Assembly (NCBI RefSeq): GCF_024679095.1
Contig: NW_026111663.1
Location: 353,486-417,485, forward strand
Origin: Eriocheir sinensis
Lineage: Eukaryota > Arthropoda > Malacostraca > Decapoda > Varunidae
Reading direction: 5' to 3'
DNA: 64,000 nucleotides
A program made the translations under genes and the position numbers. The first letter of the stretch is position 1. Every line of letters starts with the position of its first letter. Below, piece by piece: positions 23,382 through 33,341 of this stretch. Under the pieces are notes generated by a model. The model made no database searches. It worked only from the letters and a program-made list of their open reading frames with translations, and was not told where the DNA came from.

Positions 23382-23810
23382 ACCACTCAGTAAGTGGATA
23401 TCTCGGTGCCAAGGGTACTCGACTACTCGATCATAGTCTAATAACAATAAAAATATTTATTAGCAACCTAAAAAAGAAAAAGAATCGGACATGAAGAATT
23501 ATCCAGTAACTCCAATAAATAAATCAAATAATAAAATAATGGAAACGGGAGCTGTAATGGAAACGGAAAGCAGGACAAAATGGCGGGAACTTCGGGGGAC
23601 GGTCAGCGGGGCAGTGACTCAGCGTCTACACACAGGGCCCATACCACATGGAGGCGGGCGAGCGCCGAGCGTCACTAAGATCCAAACGGTACCGGTACTA
23701 GCGGCAATGCGCAGTGCTGAGTGATAATTAAGCTTCCCGGAACCCAAGTGATCATGAGGCTTCGCGGTACCAGGTACCGATACCAGGTACCGGTACCCTG
23801 CCCACCCCTA
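22599..23810. mobile_element. hAT-like MITE, copy 1
   Basis: Ends are TAGGGATGGGCA (22599-22610) and TGCCCACCCCTA (23799-23810), the imperfect inverted repeats typical of hAT elements. Subterminal stretches are packed with GTACCGGTAC palindromes. Internally it has (TC)n at 22904-22962, (GA)n at 23155-23219 and 23338-23380, and no ORF. An internal duplication relative to copy 2 is bounded by direct repeats of ACTCGATCATAGTCTAATAA (about 23019 and 23421). The 8-bp flanks (CCACATGG and CTCCAAAC) do not match, and the LINE types on the two sides differ. Confidence 0.7.
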
Positions 23811-23815
23811 CTCCA

Positions 23816-24790
23816 AACCGGGAGTTCTTCCGGATAGGTCTCCATGCAGGGCAGAATCTATCGACTTGCTCAATCCACGAACTCTGTGGACGTCCCCTTA
23901 GCAGTGTCGAGTTCTGGGTAGGGTGCTACATGCCCGTAAAGCCGGAGCTGGTGTTCACGGAGTATGCAGGTAATAAGCTTCGAATCAGTTTCACGGAGTT
24001 ATCACCGCTTCGACACATTGTCATTCAAGCGATATCCCATGCTTCTGAATAGGCACTTGTTATCAAAAGCATATCAGTCCGCCTCTTCAAGTCACTATTC
24101 AATGCCCATGTCTCACAGCCATACAGTAAGACATTGATGGACACATGTAACTAAGAGATTTGGATCTTTGTCCTTATGCACAGTTAACTATCGATAACGC
24201 CATACACCCGTGCTGAGCGAGGCAATGCGTGGCAAAGAATCCGTCGTAAGATTTGACGAGACCTGCCGTAGTTCTGCACTGTTCTACCAAGGTATGTGAA
24301 CCTTTCCAAGACCACAATGTCCTCACCATAAGAATGAACAGACTTTAGTTTCATCTACTAAGCCTCCTCACCTGTATCTTGATCTTGGCCCAGGAGCCCC
24401 TTCTCAAGAGTTTCGCCTCCTCGTGGAGTGCCTTGAGAGCCATCACGTACCTAGACCTCCAGTGACTCCACAGAAGTGTGATACTGCAAACAGATGCTCC
24501 ACAATTAGGCCTACTGATCCACAACTCTGCCTAATAAGCAATTCATTTAAGTATTGAAAAGTAATGGGGCAAGGACTGCGTTCACGAGAAAGTAGCTGGA
24601 CACGCCCCCCCCCCCCCCCCACACACACACACACACACACATACACACACACACACACTCGCAGGAAGCCTGTTGAGTCGATAGAGATCCCAGAGTGCCT
24701 CGTAATGCATTGCATCAAGTGCCTTCTTGAGACGGCAACAAGTATAATATCTCCTGCCGAAACTCGCGGCGGCGCCCCACCACCAATTAA
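23816..24790 (-). pseudogene. RTE-like LINE relic
   Basis: The minus strand gives LKKALDAMHYEALWDLYRL (about 24740-24680), KALHEEAK (about 24440), SYMCPSMSYCMAV (about 24130) and RGRPQSSWIEQVDRF-like sequence just before its end near 23870. These match the RT-to-C-terminus order of common RTE-group endonuclease-RTs. Many stops are present, and a C-run/(CA)n tract interrupts it (24607-24658). Decayed. Confidence 0.6.
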
Positions 24791-26340
24791 GAGATTCGCT
24801 GAATTTAATAAGTAATTATCCACTTATCAGGAAATACAAATATATTAAGCAGGCGTATATGTAGTGTTGAGTAATGGCTATGCTGTCATGAAACCCATTT
24901 ATTTCATCATTTCTAGCTGCAGCTCATAAGATCGAACGTCTGCGTCAACTCTTCTGAACAGTTCTGTTAAAGCAATAATCGCACTGAGTGAATATGAATT
25001 CAGTCCTTTTCTGAACTTTCATTGGAGTCAATTTGGAAGACAGTTCAAAGAAAAGTTCAACGTCCTTTCCCCATAAGAAACAACAACAACAAAAAAAAAG
25101 TGATTTGCTATAAGTAATAGGCATCACTCACATCGCTAACCTCCCATGGATCCTCTCGCACAGCCTGGCAGGTCACAGCTTATCTTTAGCCATTTGCCCA
25201 CTGCAGAAAAACGGTCTTTCCTAACGTCTTCCACCTCTCGGTTTGATGCTAGTTTACACCGCTTTAGTCGCTTCTTGTCTCCCATTGTTATACCTAGCAT
25301 ATTTTCTTTCATTATTTGTGTTCTTTTCTTAGCTTTCTCTCAAAATAATTCATAATACGCCAAGGCTCCGAAAGGTATGAATTGCAGGATATAAATAGGA
25401 CACATTCATTTTATGGCACGATCCCGTTCGAACACTTTCATCCTAACTCATCCTACCAGCATAAAAAAAAACTTTCTCCTATTCTTGGCAGAAATAATAA
25501 GAATTCTAATTGAATCGTACGTTAGAAGTGATATAAAATTGTCCTCAAATTAAGGAGTTAGGTGTCGAGAGTGATATTGTTGCCGGATCCTCACTCACGT
25601 ACGCCTCTTTTACTACCATCGCCAACTTCCGTTAACTTATCACCAAACTCGTCAAAGCCAGCTCTTACAGCTACTAGTCATAGAAGTGAAATTATCACAC
25701 AGCGGCTTGCTCACTACTGTAAGCAACGGGATGTGAGACGCAGGATTTCGAGGCAGCGTCATCTGTGACCCCGGTCCCACACAGGATGGAAGGGTACCAA
25801 AACGTTTGGTAGTGCACGAAGACCAAATTACAAGTTATGTCATGCAAATTAGTGACTTGAACTAGCAGGATACCACTCAACGCTTACATTTCAGCCATGC
25901 ATGAGTCACAGACGACAAGCATTGCACTAGCTGTAGGTAAAATAATTATTAATGCTCGGTGAACAATCCTTATTTTTTTGTCCTGATAATTGTCGTGTCC
26001 CAGGTCGACGTCCGGGAAGCGTGCCACGTGCAAGGACTAAAGAAATAAATGGTAACTCGATCTTGATTAATTTCCGTCAACTATAAATGGTCGCTGGTTC
26101 GACAAGGTTCGACACCCCGGACGTCAATCCTGCTCATAGGGTTGTTTCTGTGCGAGACAACCCTGTGTGGAGGAGACCATCAAGCTAGGGGACGCCCACC
26201 TAACTCGTGAATGGGGCAAATTGCATGGTCGATCCTGCCGAGAGGAGCATAGAATGACAATTAAGGATAATATAACTGCGTGGAGCCTTTACTTAATTGC
26301 TATAGGGGGGGGACCATCGATCGGGAGTAAAGACGGCGGG
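24791..26340. other. No recognised feature
   Basis: AT-rich sequence with only short ORFs lacking motifs (for example 25562-25768). Confidence 0.4.
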
Positions 26341-26344
26341 TGAG

Positions 26345-26998
26345 TGAACATAAGAAGAGCATAAGAACATAGGGAGACTGCAAGAGGCCTAATGGCCTAC
26401 ACAATTAAGGCAGCTTCAGATTTCACCCCCACTACCACCTGTCATCCTCGTCCATGTAGCTATCCAGTCTACTCTTAATTAAAACAAGCTATCGTCCCAG
26501 CGACTCACTATGTGATTGCTGAGTCTGTTCCATTCCCCCACCACCCTATTACTAAAACAATGCTTGCCTATTTCCCTCCTAAATCTATACTTTTCTAATT
26601 TAAATCCATTACTGCGTGTTATATATTCCTGCTGGCTAATTTTCAGCACTTTACTTATATCGCCTTTGTTGTAACCCTTGACCCATTTGAATACATCTAT
26701 CAGATCTCCCCGCACTCTTCGTCTTCCTAGTGAGTGTATAAGTTGAGATGTTTCAGCCTATCTGGATATGGGAGGTTCCTCAGCCCCTGAATCATCTTGG
26801 TCATCCTCCTCTGAACTGATTCCGGCAAGTTGATGTCCATTCTGTAGTGTGGGCACCAAAACTGGACAGCATAATCTAAGTGTGGCCTAACTAACGCTAG
26901 TCTGAGGATGACCTCTGCACTTTTGTTGGTTACCGTCCTGTTAATAAATAAATACCCTGTTAGCCCTATTCCTCGCACTAATACATTCCCAGACAGCA
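26345..26998 (-). pseudogene. CR1-like LINE 3' end
   Basis: The minus strand gives LALVRPHLDYAVQFWCPHY and VQRRMTKMIQGLRN (about 26900-26780). After a frameshift near 26730 come RGDLIDVFKWVKGY and FRREIGKHCFSNRVVGEWN (26715-26479). This is the conserved C-terminal region of CR1/Jockey-type LINEs. The 3' UTR ends with ATGTTCTTATGC-like repeats near 26345. RT and endonuclease domains are absent. Confidence 0.8.
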
Positions 26999-27145
26999 AA
27001 AAATATGGGCCCCATATGGGTTTGTGAGTGGGTGGAGTTGGGCCCATGTGGGCCCTTCGTGGGCTATATGTGGGCAAATGTTTATGAGCATGGGTCTGAT
27101 GTGGGACCCATATGGGCAATGTGGGCCACTATGGATCAGCTGTCA
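26999..27145. repeat. CCCATATGGG-type palindromic repeat patch
   Basis: ATATGGGCCCCATATGGG, GGGCCCATGTGGGCCC and GGACCCATATGGGC recur within 150 bp next to the CR1 fragment. It is probably part of a small repeat element of unknown type. Confidence 0.5.
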
Positions 27146-27539
27146 GGAATGTTCTAAAACTTATTTTGTGAATTTTCTCTTCCCCAGCCCCTGCGCCTCT
27201 GTAGCTGAATGGTTTCTGTGACCAAGATCAATAGAATATAACAGGTCTTCTCTACCTCGTACCAGATTTCTCCTCTTCTGCGCATTAACGTCACCAGCAG
27301 CCCCTCGGACTGCTTCGACTAAAACCTACCCACCACCAGTCTTCACCTGACCACAGGTGTAGACGCATCCTGTGTGCTCCATTTTCTTTATTTCGATGGG
27401 TGACTTAAGTATTTAGGATTAAGGAACTAAAGCAGTCACAATTAATGGGGCAGGGGTAAGAAAAGACTGGGTAGAAGAGGTTAAGGTGTTACAGAGGGTG
27501 TCAGGGTGGACAGGAGAACTGTTCAATAGAGGATGAACA

Positions 27540-27540
27540 C

Positions 27541-27597
<57 letters not shown>
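27540..27597. repeat. (CA)n microsatellite
   Basis: Uninterrupted CA dinucleotides. Confidence 0.95.
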
Positions 27598-27599
<2 letters not shown>

Positions 27600-27805
27600 A
27601 AACTGAAACGGTTTCAGTATCCCATGAAATATCTTTCTTTTTCCTTATTATTCTCCGCCTGCTCACTATCCCTCTCTGCCCTCTATCTCTTTTGACGACG
27701 TCAAAACCTATGCGTGAAAAGACCTGGTCTATTTTCTTGATCTTGTTAAGGTTTTTCATTATCAGTTATCGGGAATAAGGTTTTCTGTCATCGTGCCCAG
27801 CTATG

Positions 27806-28560
27806 CGTATAACCCTTCCTGCAACCATGGTGTATGGGATAATGCAATACAGACATACATCATCGAGACTCAGCCCTTTTGACCTCATACAAACATCTTA
27901 TTCATCATTTCCCTGTTATGTATATTAGTTTGTGTATATAAGTCATTACGTATAACCCTTCCTGCAAGCATAGAGTGTATGAACGAATGCAACACAGACA
28001 CATCATCGAGATTCAGCCCTTTTGACCTTATACAACCATCTCATTTATCATTTTCCTGTTACGTATAATTGCTTTTACATAAATTTCAGTAGGTATCAGG
28101 TATAACCCTTCCTGCAAGCATGGAGTATGAAAGAATGCAACACAGACACATCATCAAGAACCAGCCCTTTTGACCTTATACAAACATTCCATTCTTCATT
28201 TCCTGCTGCGTATAATTACTTGTGTATAAATTCCAGTACGTATAGCCCTTCCTGCAAGCATGGGGTGTATAAAAGAATGCAATACAGACATGCATCGCAG
28301 AGAACCAGCCCTTTCGACCTTATATACTAACCTTATTCATTTTCCTGTAATATATATTAGTTTGTGTATAGAAATCATCACGTATAACCCTTCCTGCAGA
28401 CATACAATCATATGTCATCAAGAATCATCCCTACGGAAACAGAAGGCATTTTAATCAACTATTTTTCGTTACGTATATTTACTTGCGTTTAGAAATCACG
28501 TATAACCCTTACTGCAGACATTCAACCATACATCATCAAGGATCAGCCCTCTCAACCGTA
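27806..28560. repeat. Satellite with about 143-bp period, 5-6 copies
   Basis: Units start CGTATAACCCTTCCTGCA at about 27806, 27949, 28099, 28239, 28381 and 28499, each followed by GAATGCAA-ACAGACA, CATCATC and CAGCCCTTTTGACC. Spacing is 118-150 bp. Further copies lie at about 29350-29545, after an interruption. Confidence 0.85.
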
Positions 28561-28747
28561 TATGTGTGTCTTCGTATGGCGGAGACACTGTATAACGGGG
28601 TGTATGGTACTGTGTGTGTGTTCGTGTGTTGACTTTATTTCCACACCACCTTGATTTGAGGTAAAAGTCTTGGTGCGTTTTTTTTTTTTTTTTTCAAGAG
28701 GTGTCCCCCGTAGGCCTAATCCTCTTTTATTTGGTCAGGAAATTAAT

Positions 28748-28895
28748 TGTTACGAAAGAGTGCACGTTGTTATAAAAGCACATGGGGTTGTAACAAAAGG
28801 GTACAGAATTGTTTTGAAAGCATACGTGGTTGTAACGAAAGTGCGCTGTGCTGTAACAAAAGCTTGCGGGGTTGTTTCGATCAACAGTGTATGGG
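28748..28895. repeat. 21-bp minisatellite, about 7 copies
   Basis: Units are variants of GTTGTAACAAAAG plus eight variable bases. Since 21 is a multiple of three, one plus frame reads a 7-residue periodic peptide (VVTK and variants); there is no other sign of coding. Confidence 0.75.
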
Positions 28896-29169
28896 TTTGT
28901 TGCAATACCCAAAATCCGTAGAAATTGTAAATAGCCGTAGCAGCAAATATTGTCATGCAGAAACCATATATAGTTGTTAATACCAGCAGCAGCAGCAAAA
29001 AGGTTAATGTGAATAGTCGAAGAGGAAGTTAGGTTTGGCATTCAAAAGCCATAGTTGTTATTGTTAGCCAATCGCAGCAGCACCAAAGCTGTTACGATAC
29101 TACCATTATGCCAGATTAATACGCTCCCCATATGTATTTTCCCATAGCACGTACTTAAAATATATCCCA

Positions 29170-29545
29170 CTCCCACTGGTAGACATGTAAATATATAGTT
29201 TAGTACACACACTTAGAAATATAAAACCCAGTACCTTTTGCTTAAACTATACCACCTAAACATATGTAAATATATCGCTTCATACATATACTTACAAATA
29301 TAACCCAGTAACGTACGCTTAAAATGTCGCATCGTACATATACTTACAAATATAAGTATAATTGCTCGTGTATAAATTTCAGTGCGTATAGCCCTTCCTA
29401 CAAGCAAGAAGCGTATAAAAGAAAGCAATACAGACATGCATCGTCGATAACCAGCCCTTTTGACCCTATACTAACTTCTTGATGAATATTCATGATTTTC
29501 CTTTTATGTATAATTGATTTTATAAATTTCAGTACGTATAGCTCT
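29170..29545. repeat. Degenerate AT-rich repeats plus outlying 143-bp units
   Basis: ATATACTTACAAATATAA-like motifs recur (29180-29350), followed by one full and one partial copy of the 27806 satellite (about 29350-29545). Confidence 0.6.
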
Positions 29546-29549
29546 CCAC

Positions 29550-29640
29550 CATCACCACTATCATGTACCACCATCACTATCACGTACCACCACCACCATC
29601 ACCACTATCATGTACCACCATCACTATCACGTACCACCAC
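29550..29640. repeat. ACCACCATCAC/TATCACGTACC short tandem repeat
   Basis: Two to three imperfect 40-bp units of CAC-rich sequence. Confidence 0.7.
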
Positions 29641-29643
29641 CAT

Positions 29644-29700
29644 AAGTCATCGGCGCATGGCCAAAGACCACCCACATGTTGTCCTAAAAACCACCTATCA
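29644..29700 (+). repeat. SINE fragment (tRNA-derived family)
   Basis: CATGGCCAAAGACCACCCAC and ATGTTGTCCT match the middle of the SINE at 59635-59776 with several changes. Both ends are lost. Confidence 0.5.
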
Positions 29701-29799
29701 ACCCAGACTCCAGATTCTCTCTATATAAGGATAAAAAAATGAGCTGCGGGGAGGTAGAATGTGCCAACTAAGATGGCATCATTATAAACATTAACCACA

Positions 29800-31485
29800 C
29801 CAGGCCCCGCCAAAAAAAAAAAAGGTCCCACAAAAAAAAAACACCAGGTCCTACAAAAAACACACCAGGTCCCACAAAAAAAAAACACCAGGCCCCACCA
29901 AAAAAAAACCAGGCCCCACCAAAAAAAAACACCAGGCCCCACCAAAAAAAAAACACCAGGCCCCACAAAAAAACACAAGGCCCCACAAAAAAAAACCAGG
30001 CCCCACAAAAAAACACAACCCCCCACCAAAAATAAACCAGGCCCCCCCAAAAAACACCAGGCCCCACCAAAAAAAAACGGCCCCACCAAAAAAAAAACCA
30101 GGCCCCACAAAAAAAAAACACCAGGCCCCTCCAAAAATAACACCAGGCCCCACAAAAAAACACCAGGCCCCACCAAAAAAAAATACCAGGCCCCACAGAA
30201 AAAACACCAGGCCCCACCAAAAAAAAAACCAGACCCCACAGAAAAAACACCAGGCCCTACCAAAAAAAACACCAGGTCCCACAAATAAAACACCAGGCCC
30301 CACCAAAAAAAGCACCAGGCCCCACCAAAAAAAACACCAGGTCCCACCAAAAAAACCACCACCAGGCCCCACCAAAAAAACACAAGGCCCCACAAAAAAA
30401 CACCAGGCCCCACCACAAAAACACCAGGTCCCACAAAAAAAAAACCAGGCCCCACCAAAAAAAAAAAAACAGGCCCCACCAAAAAAAAACATCAGGCCCC
30501 ACCAAAAAAAACACCAGGCCCCACCAAAAAAACACCAGGCCCCACCAAAAAAACACCACGCGCCCCCAAAAAAAAAAACAACAGCCCCCACAAAAAACCC
30601 ACCAGGCCCCACCAAAAACACCAGGCCCCACCAAATCAACACACCAGGTCCCACCAAATCAACACACCAGGTCCCACCAAATCAACACACCAGGTCCCAC
30701 CAAATCAACACACCAGGTCCCACCAAATCAACACACCAGGTCCCCACCAAATCAACACACCAGGTCCCACCAAATCAACACACCAGGTCCCCACCAAAAC
30801 AAAAAACCAGGTCCCACAAAAAAACACGCAGGTCCCACACAAAAACACCAGGCCCCACCAAAAAACACACCAGGGCCCACCAAAAAACACAAGGCCCCAC
30901 CACAAAAACACAAAGGCCCCACCAAAAAAAACACCAGGTCCCACAAAAAAACACCAGGTCCCACAAAAAAACACCAGGTCCCACCAAAAAACACCAGGTC
31001 CCACCAAAAAAAACACCAGGCCCCACCAGAAAAAACACCAGGCCCCACTAAAAAAAACACCAGGCCCCACCACAAAAACACCAGGCCCCACCAAAAAAAA
31101 AAAAACACCAGCCCCACCAAAAAAAACACCAGGCCCCACTAAAAAAAACACCAGGTCCCACCACAAAACACAAGGCCCCACCAAAAAAAACACCAGGTCC
31201 CACCAAAAAACACAAGGCCCCACCAAAAAAAACACCAGGTCCCACCAAAAAACACCAGGCCCCACAAAAAAACACCAGGCCCCACCAAAAAACACCAGGT
31301 CCCACCAAAAAACACCAGGCCCCACAAAAAAACACCAGGCCCTACAAAAAAACACCATGTCCCACAAAAAAAAACAGGTCCCACCAGAAAAATCCACCAG
31401 GGCTCACCAAAAAAAAAAAAACAGGGCCCACCAAAAAAAAAACCCATGCCCCACCAAAAAAACAAAAAAAACAGGGCCCACCACA
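29800..31485. repeat. 1.7-kb A-rich/GGCCCC minisatellite
   Basis: About 75 imperfect units of CACCAGGCCCCACCAAAAAA with variable A-run length. A sub-block at about 30625-30800 uses a 24-bp variant containing AAATCAACACACCAGGTCCC. The minus strand is open over hundreds of codons in three frames (Gly/Phe/Trp-rich); these are repeat artefacts. Confidence 0.95.
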
Positions 31486-31690
31486 CCCACACAGTATAGA
31501 TGGGCCAATAACACACCCACCCACAGTAATAGATGGGCCACTAACACAGTAATAGATGGACACGAACACACACACCAACATAGTAATAGATGGGCCACTA
31601 ACACACTCACCAACACAGTAATAGATGGACCTCTAACACCCACACCCACACAGTAATAGACGGGGCACTAACACACCCACCCATACAGCA
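31486..31690. repeat. 33-35-bp minisatellite
   Basis: About six units of CAGTAATAGATGGGCCACTA plus a CA-rich linker, contiguous with the A-rich array. Confidence 0.85.
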
Positions 31691-32027
31691 ATTTCTACCC
31701 TGACACACGGAAGGAAAGAGGTTGGAGGTGGTGTCAAGAGAAAAGACAGACAGCGAAAGCTTAGAGCTCTGAATCAGCTACCTAACGTCACCTTTTGAGG
31801 GAAATAAACCGAGACGTGCTAAGCGAATCCGAAACGAGCCATCCAGAGGGAACGAAACACATGAGCGGGAGCGAACCACCAAACATACACAAACTACTTC
31901 CTCCCTTCTCCTTTGTTGTTTACTTGCAACAATAAACTATCAATCAATCAATCAATTATTCACCACACAACCATAACAAACAAATATCACATTTGCACAT
32001 TTGTAGTAACGACTAGCCTGATAGGTA
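31691..32027. other. Short unassigned stretch ending in (CAAT)n
   Basis: No ORF or recognised element. A CAATCAATCAATCAAT run lies at about 31938-31955. Confidence 0.4.
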
Positions 32028-32320
32028 GGTATGGGCAAGACCGTTAATTTGAGTACCAGTACCGGTACCGAAAACTCAAGTACCGTTAGTACCGGTACCG
32101 GTACCCGAAGGAGTTTTTTTTTCTTAATGACTTCTGATGAAATTCCCAAATAAATTTCCTGTAAAGAAAACTATCTCTCTCCTTCAACTTAATATCAACT
32201 AGAGTAGAAATGCAACGTTTAGGAGTCTTCTGATTAATGTAAAATCACTTAGGTTTAAGGACAGACCACCTAGTCTGGACCACGGGGTCTGTGTGGTCTG
32301 ATTTTCTATGTAAATCTATG

Positions 32321-32368
<48 letters not shown>

Positions 32369-32948
32369 AAGTGAATATTTATTTTTTCGATAAAAAAATA
32401 GCATGTATTGTTATTATGGATGTACTCGATCATAGTCTAATAACAATAACTATTTATTAGCAACCTAAAAAGGAAAAAGAATCGGACATGAAGAATTATC
32501 CAGTAACTCCAATAAATAAAGCAAATAATAAAATAATGGAAACGGGAGCTGTGATGGAAACGGAAAGCAGGACAAAATGGTGGGAACTTGGGGAGACGGT
32601 CAGCGGGGCAATGACTTAGCGTCTACACACAGGGCCCATATCACATGGAGGCGGGCGAGCGCCGAGCGTCACTAAGATCCAAACGGTACCGGTACTAGCG
32701 GCAATGCGCAGTGCCGAGTGATCATTAAGCTTCCCGGAACCCAAGTGATCATGAGGCTTCGCGGTACTAGGTACCGGTACCGGGTACCGCGAGGAATCGA
32801 TTCTTCGCGGTACCAGGTTCCGGTACCTGGTACCGCGAAGCCTCGCGATCACTTGGGTTCCGGAAGCAATGGTCACACGGCACTGCGCATTGCCGCTAGT
32901 ACCGGTACCGTTTTGATCTAAGTGGCGCTCGGCGCCTCCATGTGGTAT
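32028..32948. mobile_element. hAT-like MITE, copy 2, with fold-back right end
   Basis: It is co-linear with copy 1 from the TAGGTATGGGCAAG-like start through (TC)n (32325-32363) and the shared core, but lacks the roughly 400 bp that copy 1 has between direct repeats. Its right end is a hairpin: 32636 to about 32785 is inverted at about 32800-32948. It ends exactly where the 5.5-kb TIR element starts. No ORF. Confidence 0.7.
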
Positions 32949-32949
32949 A

Positions 32950-33094
32950 AATGTCCATGAGCCAAGCTCGATATTGGTACCACCAAAGGTGGCAAAACCT
33001 TTATGGTGCCATTTTGTTTGTAGGACCTATATATGTATATTAAGGCATGATAGCATTTCCAAATGAGTAGCTTAGTCATGATACATGGTATCTC
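32950..33094 (+). repeat. Left terminal inverted repeat of the 5.5-kb element
   Basis: Aligns with the reverse complement of 38319-38463, with small indels. The first 14 bases after AATG/AACG are identical except for those leading bases. Confidence 0.8.
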
Positions 33095-33341
33095 ATTTTT
33101 GGAGATATAACTATCATGACGCCCCTGGGCAGATGCTGGTATTTCTGAATTCTCCCTTTTCCTGTTTAAAATGCTATTAGAAATTGACCATGGGCAGTTT
33201 TTAATATTAATTTAATAGCTAATTAAAACAATAATAATTAAATAATAATGATTTAATAAAAAAATGTTACATATTAATTATAAAAGTTAACTTACTATTC
33301 TCTTTGTCATTTAGGGTCTGCATGCTGATGCCTAACTGAAA

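Noticed and set aside
29721..31581. Gly/Phe/Trp-rich minus-strand ORFs of up to 268 codons
   Set aside because: Artefacts of the GGCCCC/poly-A minisatellite, open in three overlapping frames.
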